Assembly: GCF_002100145.1 (NCBI RefSeq)
Contig: NZ_JXQD01000023.1
Coordinates: forward strand, 1-64,000
DNA length: 64,000 nt
Direction of reading: 5' to 3'
From: Vibrio sp. qd031
Lineage (GTDB): Bacteria; Pseudomonadota; Gammaproteobacteria; Enterobacterales; Vibrionaceae
A model generated the notes under the pieces. That model did no database searches and was not told where the DNA came from. It saw only the letters and a list, made by a program, of their open reading frames with translations. Within the stretch, counting starts at the first letter, position 1. Every line of letters starts with the position of its first letter. Both the position numbers and the translations under genes were made by a program. Shown piece after piece: positions 19,401-28,462 of the stretch.

Positions 19401-19490
19401 TAGCCACAACTGTATCTTACTGGATTCAACCAATTAAAATACAACAACTTAGGCAAAATCACTTTCCATCACCGTATTCTTTAATACGTA
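19380..19490 (+). repeat. Left attachment site (attL) and island end of element 1
   Basis: The last bases of yicC, CAGATCCAGAATATTGAATA (19380-19399), recur at 33961-33980 (one mismatch) and 37077-37095 (one mismatch and one gap). Similarity with the copy at 33961 continues for about 110 bp, through ACAACAACTTA and CATCACCGTATTCTTTAA. This marks the crossover core plus the conserved integrase-proximal end of the element. The 3' end of yicC is the known integration site of SXT/R391-mobilised genomic islands (MGIs) and relatives. Confidence 0.85.
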
Positions 19491-19600
19491 ATTAACCACC
19501 ACCAACTGGTGGTTAATATGGTGGGTATGATAGACTTACCACAAACGTAAGTGGTGGTTAACTTAATACCCACCGAAATCATGCGCGATTAGAGGTGATT
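19491..19600 (+). promoter_or_regulatory. Candidate integrase arm-type sites upstream of int
   Basis: TGGTGGTTA occurs at 19507-19515 and 19552-19560, the first as half of an inverted repeat with AACCACCA. The same word is found at the other element borders (33880-33888, 36984-36992). Repetition at every border suggests binding sites for the integrase or its directionality factor; the integrase promoter must also lie here. Confidence 0.5.
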
Positions 19601-20818
19601 ATGGCTAAGTTGACGGTTAAGAAAGTAGAAGCGCTCATTAAGGCTGGTAGTGAAAAAACACAACGCCATGCTGATGGTGAGGGCTTATATCTAGTGGTGC
19701 CTGCTTCAGGTACAGCAAGTTGGATGCTACGCTTTACCTCTAATAAAAAACGCCGTGAAATGACACTGGGAAAGGTTAGAGACCTCTCTTTAGCTGACGC
19801 CCGTCTCGAAGCTGCCACTAAGATGAAGCAAGTCCGTGAAGGCTTTGATCCCCTCTTACAACGTAAACGCGCAGAACAAGAAAGCATTAAAACCGTTAAC
19901 GACCTATTTGAAGATTGGTACCCAACCTTAGTTAAACGCCTTAAACACCCGAATATCCCCAAACGTGTTTACACCAAAGATATCGCCCCACACATCGGCG
20001 ACATCCCACTCGAAAGAATTACCGCCCGTGATATTCGCACAGCAATCACAGCGATTAATGATTCAGGTCGCCCAACCATCGCCAATGACGCTCTAGGCCA
20101 CTGTAAGCAACTTTTTAACCATGGTATTAAGCTTGACCTTCTTAGTAGTAACCCAGCCTCAGCATTTACTGTGAGGGATGCTGGCGGCATAGAGCTAAGC
20201 AAAGACCGAGCATTAGAAAAAGAAGAGTTAACTGAGTTTTTCCGTATTGCGAGAGAAAACAGCACCAGCTTTAGCCGTGATAACTATCTGGCCTGTGCAT
20301 TATTGGTTTGTTTAGGTGTACGTAAATCAGAATTGTGTGAAGCGAGATGGAACGAATTTGTTCTAGAGGAAGGGTTATGGCACTTACCAGAGGATCGCAG
20401 TAAAACTAATGTTGGCTTTACTATCCCGCTAGCACCAGAAGTTTTGAAGTGGCTTGAGGAGTTGAAGATAAGGGGCTTTGGATCTGAGTATGTGTTTCCT
20501 AGCAGGCGAACCAGTAAGAGCCCACACATGGGCCCAGACACGCTTAACAGAGCGATTACTAAGCTATTTGGTCATGAAGCCGGTAAGAAGAAACAACCGC
20601 CTAACTTGATGGGCGACATGCCGCACTTTACGGTACATGACCTGCGCCGTACTTGCCGTACGCTACTGGCAAAACAAGGCACCCCCGGCCATGTGGCCGA
20701 GAGATGCTTGAATCACAAGTTAAAGGGTGTAGAGGGGATATATGATCAGTATGATTATTTGGAAGAGCGGAGAGTGGCTTTAAGTAAGCTGGCTACAGCA
20801 CTACAGTCGTCAATTTAG
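19601..20818 (+). CDS. P4-type tyrosine integrase of element 1
   Basis: A 405-aa site-specific recombinase that would insert the element at the yicC end. It has the N-terminal arm-binding DUF4102 domain (KLTVKKVEALIKAG; DGEGLYLVV), a SAM-like core-binding domain, and the catalytic domain with Arg in CLGVRKSELCEARW, HxxR in VHDLRRTCR, a later His in LNHKLKGVEG and the nucleophile in YDQYDY. All catalytic residues are intact. It starts 200 bp from yicC and reads away from it, as usual. The start at 19601 has AGAGGTG upstream. Confidence 0.93.
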   Translation: MAKLTVKKVEALIKAGSEKTQRHADGEGLYLVVPASGTASWMLRFTSNKKRREMTLGKVRDLSLADARLEAATKMKQVREGFDPLLQRKRAEQESIKTVNDLFEDWYPTLVKRLKHPNIPKRVYTKDIAPHIGDIPLERITARDIRTAITAINDSGRPTIANDALGHCKQLFNHGIKLDLLSSNPASAFTVRDAGGIELSKDRALEKEELTEFFRIARENSTSFSRDNYLACALLVCLGVRKSELCEARWNEFVLEEGLWHLPEDRSKTNVGFTIPLAPEVLKWLEELKIRGFGSEYVFPSRRTSKSPHMGPDTLNRAITKLFGHEAGKKKQPPNLMGDMPHFTVHDLRRTCRTLLAKQGTPGHVAERCLNHKLKGVEGIYDQYDYLEERRVALSKLATALQSSI

Positions 20819-20882
20819 CGTCACTCTACAAAAAATCATGCTGGGCTAACTATTTCCATCAACATGAGGCTTGTGCTAAAGA

Positions 20883-23264
20883 CTAGCGATAACTGCGTTC
20901 ATAAATAGGCACAATTTCACTGAAACTATTAGCTATTTGCATGTTATCTAATTTAGCTAGCTTCAATGACTGTCTGAATCCAGCAGTAGGATCACACTGG
21001 ATCACTTGGTCCAGTGAAATAGCTGCACCAAGCTCAAATAACCAGTATTGGTTTTTACTGACTTTAGAAACATCAATACCCGCTTGCTTAGCAGATATGT
21101 CATCACGCTGTGACAGCACTACCTTTTTAATTCTATAAACCATTGTGATTTCAAGCGAACTTGCACAATTGGCCATCACGGCTAAGTATCTCAATTCTTG
21201 AACAATATGTTTTCCGAATTTCTTATCAAAGACAGAAACTGGAATATGAAACCACTCTGCTAATCCACTGTTAAAGTTATCGATATAGTCTTGCTCACGA
21301 CTTTCACCAAGCTTCGATATCAACACAAGATCATGGTGAAGCACTTGCTGCATTCCTGAGTATGGAATACGTGCTGGCTCATTAACATAAAGATCATCAC
21401 GTATCGATTCAGTAGTGTAAGCGCTGATACCCGTTCCTAGCTGATGCAGTAAAAAGGCTTGGAGCCAGGAGTTCTTATTGCCATTTGCGCTAGGCAGCAA
21501 AGCAAAGGCACCAATCCCGACTTCAGCTATCATCGATTGGTATGGGTTTTCATCACTGCCTTGGTCATAAAAGCCTGGGTATAAAGCAAAGGCACCAAAA
21601 ACTGGACGACTTTTGCTTCTGGACTCTTTTTGTTCATCAACTCGAATTAAGGCATCTCTATACCGGTGCATCTGATTAATCGCATCGTCGGGCACGTAAT
21701 CGTTACAATCAATATCATCTACGTCATATCGATTGTTTTGGGTCTTTATGCGGTATTTGGCATCAAATAACCAAATGCACGTCTTACCATCTGGGAAAGT
21801 AACTTCTAACAAGATATCGGGTTTTTGTGTCACACCAAACGACCGAATATGTTGACCAGCTCGACGAAAGACCGGTTCATGGGCTAACTTTGCCCGAAGC
21901 CCATCGGCTCGTTCGAATGCAAATGCCCCTGCGCCAGTTAAACCATCTTTAAGTTGTAATTCAAAATAGTCATTAAGCTTTAGCTTTGTTTTTTGGTGTT
22001 CTTTTTCTTGAAAGCCAAGCACTTCTAATAAAATTGTTCGTATTTCTAAAAAGCACCATACTTCATACGTTTCCGCGACAGACTTCATTGACACTGTTGA
22101 GTGCTTCGCAAAAATATCCAAGTAATATTTTAGTTCCTGCCACACCTTGTAAACTGCACTGTAGCCTGTTTTTTGCTGCAAAACTAAAGACTCACGATGT
22201 TGTCCAGAAAAATCTCCCACCTCTTTCAAAAAGCTATACTTTTCCATTTTTATCAATGGCTGTTGCCACTCCTTCAATTCATTCAAGAAGTGCTCCGATA
22301 GACGGGCGTACGTTGTCTCGCCTTTGTTGGTATGAGCCTCGAGCTTCTGGGACATACTTTCTAGCTGCTGCTTACATTGAACAACGACCATCTTGATGTA
22401 TCTATTTTCTGGCGTATCTAAACTGAGGTGTTGTTTTTGTTGTTGATATCGCTTGTCATATATTTTATTGGCAATATCCTCTTTTACACGCTCCGCTAAT
22501 CGATTTGATAAACGCCCTTTGAGTCGATCCGCTCTAATATTAACGTTTTTTTTCTGTAATCGGTTATGTGGCGAGTTTGCGATAACTTTCAACCCGTCCT
22601 CAAGTGACGTTCTCAACGCCTTAAACTGCGCTAACCACAATAGTGGAAAGTTACCACGATGTTGGCTCTTATCTGCGCTTTGCTCGGTCTTCTCCGCCAA
22701 GCTGAAGCGCCATAATGGAAAAGTCTCATCGAGACGGCGATACATAGCAGGTAAGTCGTTGTGCAGCTGCATCTTCGTTGGCAATACTTCTAAGGTCAGC
22801 TTAAATTGCTTTTCCTTACCTTTAATGTAATAGGTAAGAGGTAACGCAAATTGACCAATATCATTACCTGTATTAATTGTACCAATTAGGCTAGCGGCAC
22901 TATGTTTACGTTTCGGTGTAAAACGAAAAGCATCAGAGACTCCCTGTAGAGCATGAGCAATAAAAGCCTGCTCAATGCCTTCTTGCAAAAATACCCACTC
23001 AAATTGATATTGAGCATTTTCAAAAAATAACGGGGCAGGAAGAGTTACCTCAGACAAAGGAGAGTCATCAATCAGCACACTCTTTTGGTCACAGATGGTT
23101 ATGTTTTCTGGACTGATCGCAGGCTGAATTTGCAATTTACTAATAGGTGCCAGTACTCCTCTTTGGCTAAGCATATTGAAATAAGTACTTTGTCTTGCCT
23201 CAAGGTGCTGGCTACTTATTGTTAACTCCCACTCAGGTGTTTCTATACAAATCAAAGTTTGCAT
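20883..23264 (-). CDS. DUF2357 / PD-(D/E)XK nuclease, McrC-like restriction subunit
   Basis: A protein of about 793 aa. The N-terminal half (about 1-180) is beta-rich as in DUF2357; a helical middle follows. The C-terminal part holds a PD-(D/E)XK nuclease core, KPDILLEVTF (about 481-490) and WLFDAKYR (about 498-505), followed by DAINQMHRYRDALI, a pattern shared with McrC-type nucleases. It directly follows the McrB-like GTPase gene, so the two probably form a motor-nuclease pair as McrB with McrC or the LlaJI R subunits. The ATG at 23264 after GAAGGTGG is chosen; a GTG at 23273 is also possible. The target DNA is unknown. Confidence 0.8.
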   Translation of the reverse strand: MQTLICIETPEWELTISSQHLEARQSTYFNMLSQRGVLAPISKLQIQPAISPENITICDQKSVLIDDSPLSEVTLPAPLFFENAQYQFEWVFLQEGIEQAFIAHALQGVSDAFRFTPKRKHSAASLIGTINTGNDIGQFALPLTYYIKGKEKQFKLTLEVLPTKMQLHNDLPAMYRRLDETFPLWRFSLAEKTEQSADKSQHRGNFPLLWLAQFKALRTSLEDGLKVIANSPHNRLQKKNVNIRADRLKGRLSNRLAERVKEDIANKIYDKRYQQQKQHLSLDTPENRYIKMVVVQCKQQLESMSQKLEAHTNKGETTYARLSEHFLNELKEWQQPLIKMEKYSFLKEVGDFSGQHRESLVLQQKTGYSAVYKVWQELKYYLDIFAKHSTVSMKSVAETYEVWCFLEIRTILLEVLGFQEKEHQKTKLKLNDYFELQLKDGLTGAGAFAFERADGLRAKLAHEPVFRRAGQHIRSFGVTQKPDILLEVTFPDGKTCIWLFDAKYRIKTQNNRYDVDDIDCNDYVPDDAINQMHRYRDALIRVDEQKESRSKSRPVFGAFALYPGFYDQGSDENPYQSMIAEVGIGAFALLPSANGNKNSWLQAFLLHQLGTGISAYTTESIRDDLYVNEPARIPYSGMQQVLHHDLVLISKLGESREQDYIDNFNSGLAEWFHIPVSVFDKKFGKHIVQELRYLAVMANCASSLEITMVYRIKKVVLSQRDDISAKQAGIDVSKVSKNQYWLFELGAAISLDQVIQCDPTAGFRQSLKLAKLDNMQIANSFSEIVPIYERSYR

Positions 23265-23276
23265 GCCTACCACCTT

Positions 23277-25208
23277 CTATGGCCAAAAACTTGTAAAGCC
23301 ATTCTTCAATTGGTCGCTCATCCATTCAAGTTTTACCTTGCTTCGACACTCTATTGTTATTGGAGGATCATCTTCAAGCGATTTACGAAACAGATCTTGG
23401 CGAGATTGTGTAGCCCAAATGTTATTCAACTGCTCGCTAAGTAGCGCACTAAGCTGCTCTAATATTGAGTTATCGCTATCACCTTTCGTGAGCTTGTCAA
23501 TGTCACCTTCTATACGAGGTAGCACTTTACACATTAAAAAATCATCCCAAACAGATTGAAGTTCGATTTCATTGTTGGGGTTTTGTGTAATTACAGCTAG
23601 AAGCAATTCATTTAAAGCACGGTAAGCAAGCTTAAATGGGGTGTTTCCCAAAATATCATTAATTTGCTTTAGGAAAGCGACAGACAAAGTGCCATCTTTA
23701 TCAAAAGTACTGCTTAGTTCAATCTTGTTTCGTCCATCAGTAAGCACTGGGTAGCTAAGCGCTTTAGGTTCTGAGGTTGCATCAAAAAAAGCATCGAAAT
23801 CATTAGGAAAGAACTCACCAAAATCAAAAGTTAATGCTCGGTCGATAACTTTTCGAGAGAAACCATGTGTGGTTTCATCCATATTGACCGTACCCGCTAC
23901 AATTAAATTAAACGGGATGCTAATGCCATTAGCAACAAAGTGGTCCCACAACTCATCGTGATCAATTAATCCTAACTCACCCTTAAGTTTATCTTTATCA
24001 ACCGCCTCAAACACTGTCGCTTTTAATAGCGGATCGCATTGGTAAGTAAAATCATTACCTTGCCAAGCCCATTCTCTGGTTTCTAGCACGGAGAGATAAT
24101 CTGCGAAATACTGCTCTACCGGTGCCAGATTCATTTCATCCAAGCAAAGCCAATAAGGTTTTACTTGCTGCTGTTGATCTTTCTCACCGAATGCTTTTTT
24201 GCTTTCAAGGGTAATTCCAGCATCTTTTATCGCAATCCATGCCTTTACGATAAACTTCAGTACATCGGTAACTATGTACTCGGCATTACCGCTAAGTCTT
24301 GATGTATAGCCTAGTAAATCTGATGGTTCATGCCAATCAGGGCGGACAGAAGTAAGGCAATAAGTATCGTCTATCGAGCCTGTTAATTTAGCTTGCTCAC
24401 GGACAAAACGAGTTTTACCTGTGCCTGAGATACCTGCGAATAAAAGAAATGGTTTTGATAGCAATGTAACTTCAGAATCTCCCCCCGTGCCGAAAACCTC
24501 ATCGTTATTATTAGAGGTTTCAAACAGACTTAGCAAGTCAGGTTTCCTGTCAGATAACAGCTCAGATAATTGTTTAACATGACGTTCAAAGCGTTCTTGT
24601 GTAGAGTAAATGATTAAATCAGCAAGGTTATCAGAATATTTATCTTTCACCGTTTTTTTTAGTTTTTCAAAAAGGTTTAACGGATTTTTATCTGACTCTT
24701 CAAAATCTTCGAATCTATTAAGCCAAATCAAAAAAGAAAAGCCTAATTTCTCAAAACTATATTTATCCTTCAATCTATCGACATAACCATCCAATAATGA
24801 GAAATCATACTTATCTATTGAAATCAAACCCTTACCAGCTTTCTTTGGATAGTTCTGTGGTGACTGAATTGAGTGTGTCGCCACACCTGCACTGATTAAG
24901 TTACTTCCAACACCAAAATCAGACTTGGACTTTATATCGTTAATTAAGTTGGGGGTATAATTCCCTTTTTCCCCAACGGATACTACTTCACCAACATTCA
25001 GAATAAATTCTTGAAGATATGGATCTGACTTGTGTTGTAACTTAGCACTACGTAACGAGTGTTTTTTCAATAGCTTATCTAAGGCTAAGCAATGCCTTAT
25101 GGCACTAACGTCCTGAGTAGCCCCTTGCCTAACCTCAGTACCGGGACTTAATTCCCTTAATCCCTTGAGTGCCAACCTTAGTAAGTCTTCAGACAAATAT
25201 AAACTCAT
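23277..25208 (-). CDS. McrB-like AAA+ GTPase, restriction motor subunit
   Basis: A 643-aa protein with an N-terminal region of about 230 residues of unknown fold (the probable DNA-recognition part) and a C-terminal AAA+ module. The Walker A motif GISGTGKT is at about 259-266, the Walker B-like stretch is CLDEMNLAPVEQYFADYL, and the GTVNMDETT sequence resembles the MNxxD GTP-specificity signature of McrB. Its ATG overlaps the stop of the nuclease-partner operon's methyltransferase gene (4-bp ATGA overlap at 25205-25208), so methylase, motor and nuclease are co-translated in that order. GTP dependence is inferred from the signature. Confidence 0.83.
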   Translation of the reverse strand: MSLYLSEDLLRLALKGLRELSPGTEVRQGATQDVSAIRHCLALDKLLKKHSLRSAKLQHKSDPYLQEFILNVGEVVSVGEKGNYTPNLINDIKSKSDFGVGSNLISAGVATHSIQSPQNYPKKAGKGLISIDKYDFSLLDGYVDRLKDKYSFEKLGFSFLIWLNRFEDFEESDKNPLNLFEKLKKTVKDKYSDNLADLIIYSTQERFERHVKQLSELLSDRKPDLLSLFETSNNNDEVFGTGGDSEVTLLSKPFLLFAGISGTGKTRFVREQAKLTGSIDDTYCLTSVRPDWHEPSDLLGYTSRLSGNAEYIVTDVLKFIVKAWIAIKDAGITLESKKAFGEKDQQQQVKPYWLCLDEMNLAPVEQYFADYLSVLETREWAWQGNDFTYQCDPLLKATVFEAVDKDKLKGELGLIDHDELWDHFVANGISIPFNLIVAGTVNMDETTHGFSRKVIDRALTFDFGEFFPNDFDAFFDATSEPKALSYPVLTDGRNKIELSSTFDKDGTLSVAFLKQINDILGNTPFKLAYRALNELLLAVITQNPNNEIELQSVWDDFLMCKVLPRIEGDIDKLTKGDSDNSILEQLSALLSEQLNNIWATQSRQDLFRKSLEDDPPITIECRSKVKLEWMSDQLKNGFTSFWP

Positions 25209-26245
25209 TGCATATCCTTATGAAACACTTGATCCAATAAGCTACTTGCTATGTGATAAGCAAGCCTTGGAGGTACTGCATTACCAATCATTTTATATTT
25301 GCTCGGGATGCTATCTCCTATAAATTTAAATTCATCTGGAAATGACTGAAACCTTGCAATTTCACGTACTGAATAGCGTCTATTTTCTAGAGGGTGTAAA
25401 ATTCCAGAGTTCTCTGGTGTCGCGGCTGCTGTAATGGTTCCCATAACTTCATCAAGGTTAAATTTTCGATAAAAGTTAGGGGATCTGTATTTTTTCATAT
25501 CACTACGAATCTTTACTAACCGCTCAGGTAAAACTTCATCCGGTATATTTTTCCAAGAACCACCGGGAGGGATGTAAGAGGACAATAATTGGGATTGTGG
25601 AGATAAAGCCCATACCTCATGCTGTTCATCACCTAAAATACTACCATCAATTACAGTTTTGACACTTAAGTCCTGCCCGGCTATCACTTCCGGAAATTTG
25701 TAATCAATATCAATATCATTTCTTAGTCCAATGATTACAACCCTATACCTGTTCTGGGGAACCTCATAGTCAGATGCCTTCAGCAATTTCCAAAAGGTTT
25801 TATAACCATGCTCCATCAATTCATTTTCAATACGCTTTGGCATTGGAATTCCTTGATCATCTTTTGATGAAATAAACCCTCGTACATTCTCAAAAAGAAC
25901 AACTTTTGGTTTTTTCTTATCCACAATAGACATAACACTTTCAAACAAACCTCCTCGGTGATCATCCATGCTTTTTCTGTTGCCAGCATTTGAGAAAGGT
26001 TGACATGGTATACCAGCTAAAACTACGTCAATATTTTCAGGTATTTCCTCGTCAATATCCACTTGAGTAATATCTCTAATTAATATATCACCAAGATTAA
26101 ACTTATAAGTATCTGCCACTCTCTTCTCGATATCGTTAGCAAAAACAATATCATAACCAGCTTGATGAAAGCCCAAATCTAAGCCTCCACAGCCAGAGAA
26201 AAGTGAAATTGTACGTGGTTTATATTCTTTATGGTTATTCTTCAT
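25205..26245 (-). CDS. DNA (cytosine-5-)-methyltransferase
   Basis: A 346-aa C5-cytosine methylase. Motif I SLFSGCGGLDLGFHQAG, motif IV AGIPCQPFSNAG with the catalytic Cys at about 81, motif VI ENVRGF (about 119-124), motif VIII PQNRYRVVIIG and motifs IX-X RYSVREIARFQSFPDEF ... YKMIGNAVPP are all present in normal order. The target-recognition region (about 190-285) is short, as expected for a four- to six-base site. As first enzyme of the operon it probably protects the host from the downstream GTPase-nuclease pair. The recognition sequence cannot be read from sequence. Confidence 0.93.
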   Translation of the reverse strand: MKNNHKEYKPRTISLFSGCGGLDLGFHQAGYDIVFANDIEKRVADTYKFNLGDILIRDITQVDIDEEIPENIDVVLAGIPCQPFSNAGNRKSMDDHRGGLFESVMSIVDKKKPKVVLFENVRGFISSKDDQGIPMPKRIENELMEHGYKTFWKLLKASDYEVPQNRYRVVIIGLRNDIDIDYKFPEVIAGQDLSVKTVIDGSILGDEQHEVWALSPQSQLLSSYIPPGGSWKNIPDEVLPERLVKIRSDMKKYRSPNFYRKFNLDEVMGTITAAATPENSGILHPLENRRYSVREIARFQSFPDEFKFIGDSIPSKYKMIGNAVPPRLAYHIASSLLDQVFHKDMQ

Positions 26246-26570
26246 TATTCACTACTACTAAAAATTCTTGATAGACGGTTTTGGGACAAAGCATTTTATT
26301 CATACTCTGCATTTCAACTAGGTTGTATTTTCCTAAAGTTTTCAGTGTTCTCGATACATTACTTACAGCGCGTCCAGTTAAGATGGCTAGTTCTGTCACT
26401 GACTGAGGTTGTTGTTCCGCGATTACTTTTAATAAGTGTTGGTTTTCTTTCGATAGCACATTAGCAACTGATTTAAGTGAGTCAAACCAGATGTCTACCG
26501 AATAATCTGGATCTGGTAGTTGACCACGAATTCCTATCACGCAACGTTTTTGTCTTATCTCTTCTGCCAC
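26235..26570 (-). CDS. Small winged-helix DNA-binding protein, likely regulator of the R-M operon
   Basis: A 111-aa protein with a winged helix-turn-helix near its C-terminal half (SVTELAILTGRAVSNVSRTLKTLGKYNLVEM), of the HVO_A0114 / MarR-like sort. It overlaps the start of the methyltransferase gene by 11 bp on the same strand, so it is the first gene of the restriction-modification operon. The position suggests a controller that delays restriction, but it is not a typical XRE-type C protein. Role inferred from context. Confidence 0.68.
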   Translation of the reverse strand: MAEEIRQKRCVIGIRGQLPDPDYSVDIWFDSLKSVANVLSKENQHLLKVIAEQQPQSVTELAILTGRAVSNVSRTLKTLGKYNLVEMQSMNKMLCPKTVYQEFLVVVNNEE

Positions 26571-26686
26571 AATTATTCAAACCTACACTGTATGAATACA
26601 CATATTGAATAGCATCTTATCATCAGGTGATAATTGGACAAGTGATTTTTCCATTTTTAGCGACTCCACACCTGTAATGTCCCACA

Positions 26687-27739
26687 CTATCGCTCTAATT
26701 TACGTTCTTTATGAAAGCTAGAGACAGACATGCCTAGTAACTCAGCGGCTTTTGATTCCCCTATGTACTCCTCACCTAAAGCACGATAAACCAATTGCTT
26801 ATGCAAGTAAGTGGTTTCTTGCGGGTAGGCTTTACCTGGCTCTTGAGTTCGCCAGCCATTTTTGCTGAACAGCATAAACAGATTCTTCTGACTCGCAGGT
26901 GTAATGATGCCGCATTGCCCTGCTCGAAACAGTGCTGCCAACATGCTAATGCCGTATTCGTGCTTAAGCATAAATAATTCCCGCGGTTCAATATGGCGAC
27001 GTTTTTCACCCAGGTGTTCAACAAGCGTTTGGGCTGGCAAAAGAAATGCGCCAGCAAAGGCGTTACAAACCTTCTCTTCATCAGTGCCTTCAACCAAGCG
27101 ACCATGCACGACTAAGTGACCTAGCTCGTGAGCTAAGGTAAAGCGCTGGCGATCTCCACTTTGAGCGGTAGAGATCACGACGACTGGCGTACTGCCAACT
27201 TTCCCCGCTAAACCATCAAACTTCTTATTTGTTTCCACATCAGTGGTAATGATCATCACCCCTTTAGCTTCTAGGGTATCGATCATATCGTGAATCGGGT
27301 TTAAGCCTAGATCCCAAGCATGACGCATTTGAATAGCTAAGTCTTCGGCTTGTTCCAGGCTAGTGATTTGCTGCGGCAGTTCATCAGGTAGAGCAAACTC
27401 AGGGATCGGTTTTACCGAGTCTGGATACAGCTCTAGAAGCTCTTGCCAGCGTTCTGCCTGATCTAGAACGTCACCATTGATTCGGTCCAGCATTTTCTTT
27501 GGTGTGCTAGCACGTTTGCGGTACTCGACACCTTCGAGCTTCACCTTCGTTGGACGAAAGAAATACTCAGTGCGCACATCTAGTGCTTTTGCCAGCTTCA
27601 GCAAGTTTGAAGAGGAGGGCATTGTCGTGCCATGTTCGTACTTTTTAATGGCGTTAGCGGATAGGCCAACTTCGCTGGCTAATGCACTCATTGATAGCCC
27701 GGCAGCCTTGCGGGCTCGTTCTAGGCGTTCTGCAAACAT
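26687..27739 (-). CDS. XRE-family regulator fused to ImmA/IrrE metallopeptidase
   Basis: A 350-aa protein. The N-terminal HTH_3 domain (residues 1-60: RLERARKAAGLSMSALASEVGLS...) is followed by a zinc-peptidase domain with the HELGH motif (RFTLAHELGHLVVHGR) and the downstream EEKVCNAFAGAFLLP. ImmA/IrrE proteins cleave partner repressors or antitoxins in response to DNA damage or phage. Having both DNA binding and protease in one chain suggests a self-contained switch. It lies between the R-M operon and the AlpA gene on the same strand. The C terminus (GESKAAELLGMSVSSFHKERK) looks like another small HTH. Confidence 0.85.
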   Translation of the reverse strand: MFAERLERARKAAGLSMSALASEVGLSANAIKKYEHGTTMPSSSNLLKLAKALDVRTEYFFRPTKVKLEGVEYRKRASTPKKMLDRINGDVLDQAERWQELLELYPDSVKPIPEFALPDELPQQITSLEQAEDLAIQMRHAWDLGLNPIHDMIDTLEAKGVMIITTDVETNKKFDGLAGKVGSTPVVVISTAQSGDRQRFTLAHELGHLVVHGRLVEGTDEEKVCNAFAGAFLLPAQTLVEHLGEKRRHIEPRELFMLKHEYGISMLAALFRAGQCGIITPASQKNLFMLFSKNGWRTQEPGKAYPQETTYLHKQLVYRALGEEYIGESKAAELLGMSVSSFHKERKLER

Positions 27740-27825
27740 GGTATCCTCTCAAGCAACGGCTTGGTTTATAAAAACAATAAATCTGTGAATAATATAAACC
27801 CAATTGCCGTGACTTGCTATTTAAT

Positions 27826-28008
27826 TTACAGTTCCGCACTCTCAATTTTGCTCATCATCCAGTCGTCAATCTCACTTTCAAGCCAGGCTTTGCGCTTGCC
27901 CATGACAGTAACATTTTTGGGGAAATCACCTGCTTTAATAAGAATATAGATACTACTGCGGCACAGTGTTGTTTTGTCCATGACTTGTTGTAGTTTTAAA
28001 AATCTCAT
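27826..28008 (-). CDS. AlpA-family excision/regulatory protein 1
   Basis: A 60-aa MerR-like winged-helix protein (MDKTTLCRSSIYILIKAGDFPKNVTV...AWLESEIDDWMMSKI) matching AlpA/Vef-type recombination directionality factors of Vibrio islands. It probably assists excision by the integrase at 19601. The usual arginine-rich STIYR segment reads SSIYI here. It precedes the XRE-ImmA gene on the minus strand and diverges from the small genes at 28183. Confidence 0.82.
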   Translation of the reverse strand: MRFLKLQQVMDKTTLCRSSIYILIKAGDFPKNVTVMGKRKAWLESEIDDWMMSKIESAEL

Positions 28009-28182
28009 GATGAATTCCGGTTAGTTCAACTCATGAGATAACGAGAATGTGCATTTAATTACTCCACTACGTAAATCACCACACTCCAACTTTTTTTAAC
28101 CACACATTACCTTTCTGAAGCCAGTTAATCGCAGGCTTCCATTTATGCACTTTTCTTAAATCAAACAGAGCAGGAGGCACTT

Positions 28183-28275
28183 ATGCCGTTTGTTTTCATT
28201 GCTGGCTTTATCGTTGGCGCAGGCTTGTACCACATCAACAAGGAGGCGAATGGTGAATCCCCACCAACCTACTAA
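28183..28275 (+). CDS. Predicted 30-aa single-span membrane microprotein
   Basis: ATG at 28183 preceded by a strong AGGAGG-type site (CAGGAGGCAC). The frame encodes 30 aa with one hydrophobic stretch (FVFIAGFIVGAGLYH) and a short polar tail, ending at TAA. No family recognised. The next micro-frame starts inside its end with its own AAGGAGG, suggesting that both are genuinely translated. Short length keeps confidence modest. Confidence 0.5.
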   Translation: MPFVFIAGFIVGAGLYHINKEANGESPPTY

Positions 28276-28354
28276 GACGCTAATCGAATTGTTCATCTAT
28301 GGCGTTGTGAGCGGTTACAACTGGGCTAAACAACAAGATAAACAGCGCCCATAA
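28250..28354 (+). CDS. Predicted 34-aa microprotein overlapping the previous one
   Basis: Starts at ATG 28250 (or GTG 28253) after AAGGAGGCGA, overlapping the 30-aa frame in another reading phase, and ends at TAA 28352. The product has a semi-hydrophobic centre (LIELFIYGVVSGYNWAKQQ) and a charged end. A GC-rich hairpin (about 28360-28390) follows, then radC. Unknown function. Confidence 0.45.
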   Translation: MVNPHQPTKTLIELFIYGVVSGYNWAKQQDKQRP

Positions 28355-28462
28355 CCTAAAGCGGCTCAACGTAGTTGGGTTGCTTCTATAGGGAAGGATT
28401 CCATTATTTTTAGCCACATATTACTTGGGTGCACATACCTTTAACGCACAGAAGGAAAGTAC

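Noticed and set aside
19007..19462. Minus-strand frame of 151 codons over yicC and attL
   Set aside because: Antisense shadow of yicC with Arg/Ser-rich composition.
21986..22396. Plus-strand frame of 136 codons
   Set aside because: Antisense to the DUF2357 nuclease gene; no ribosome site or recognisable pattern.
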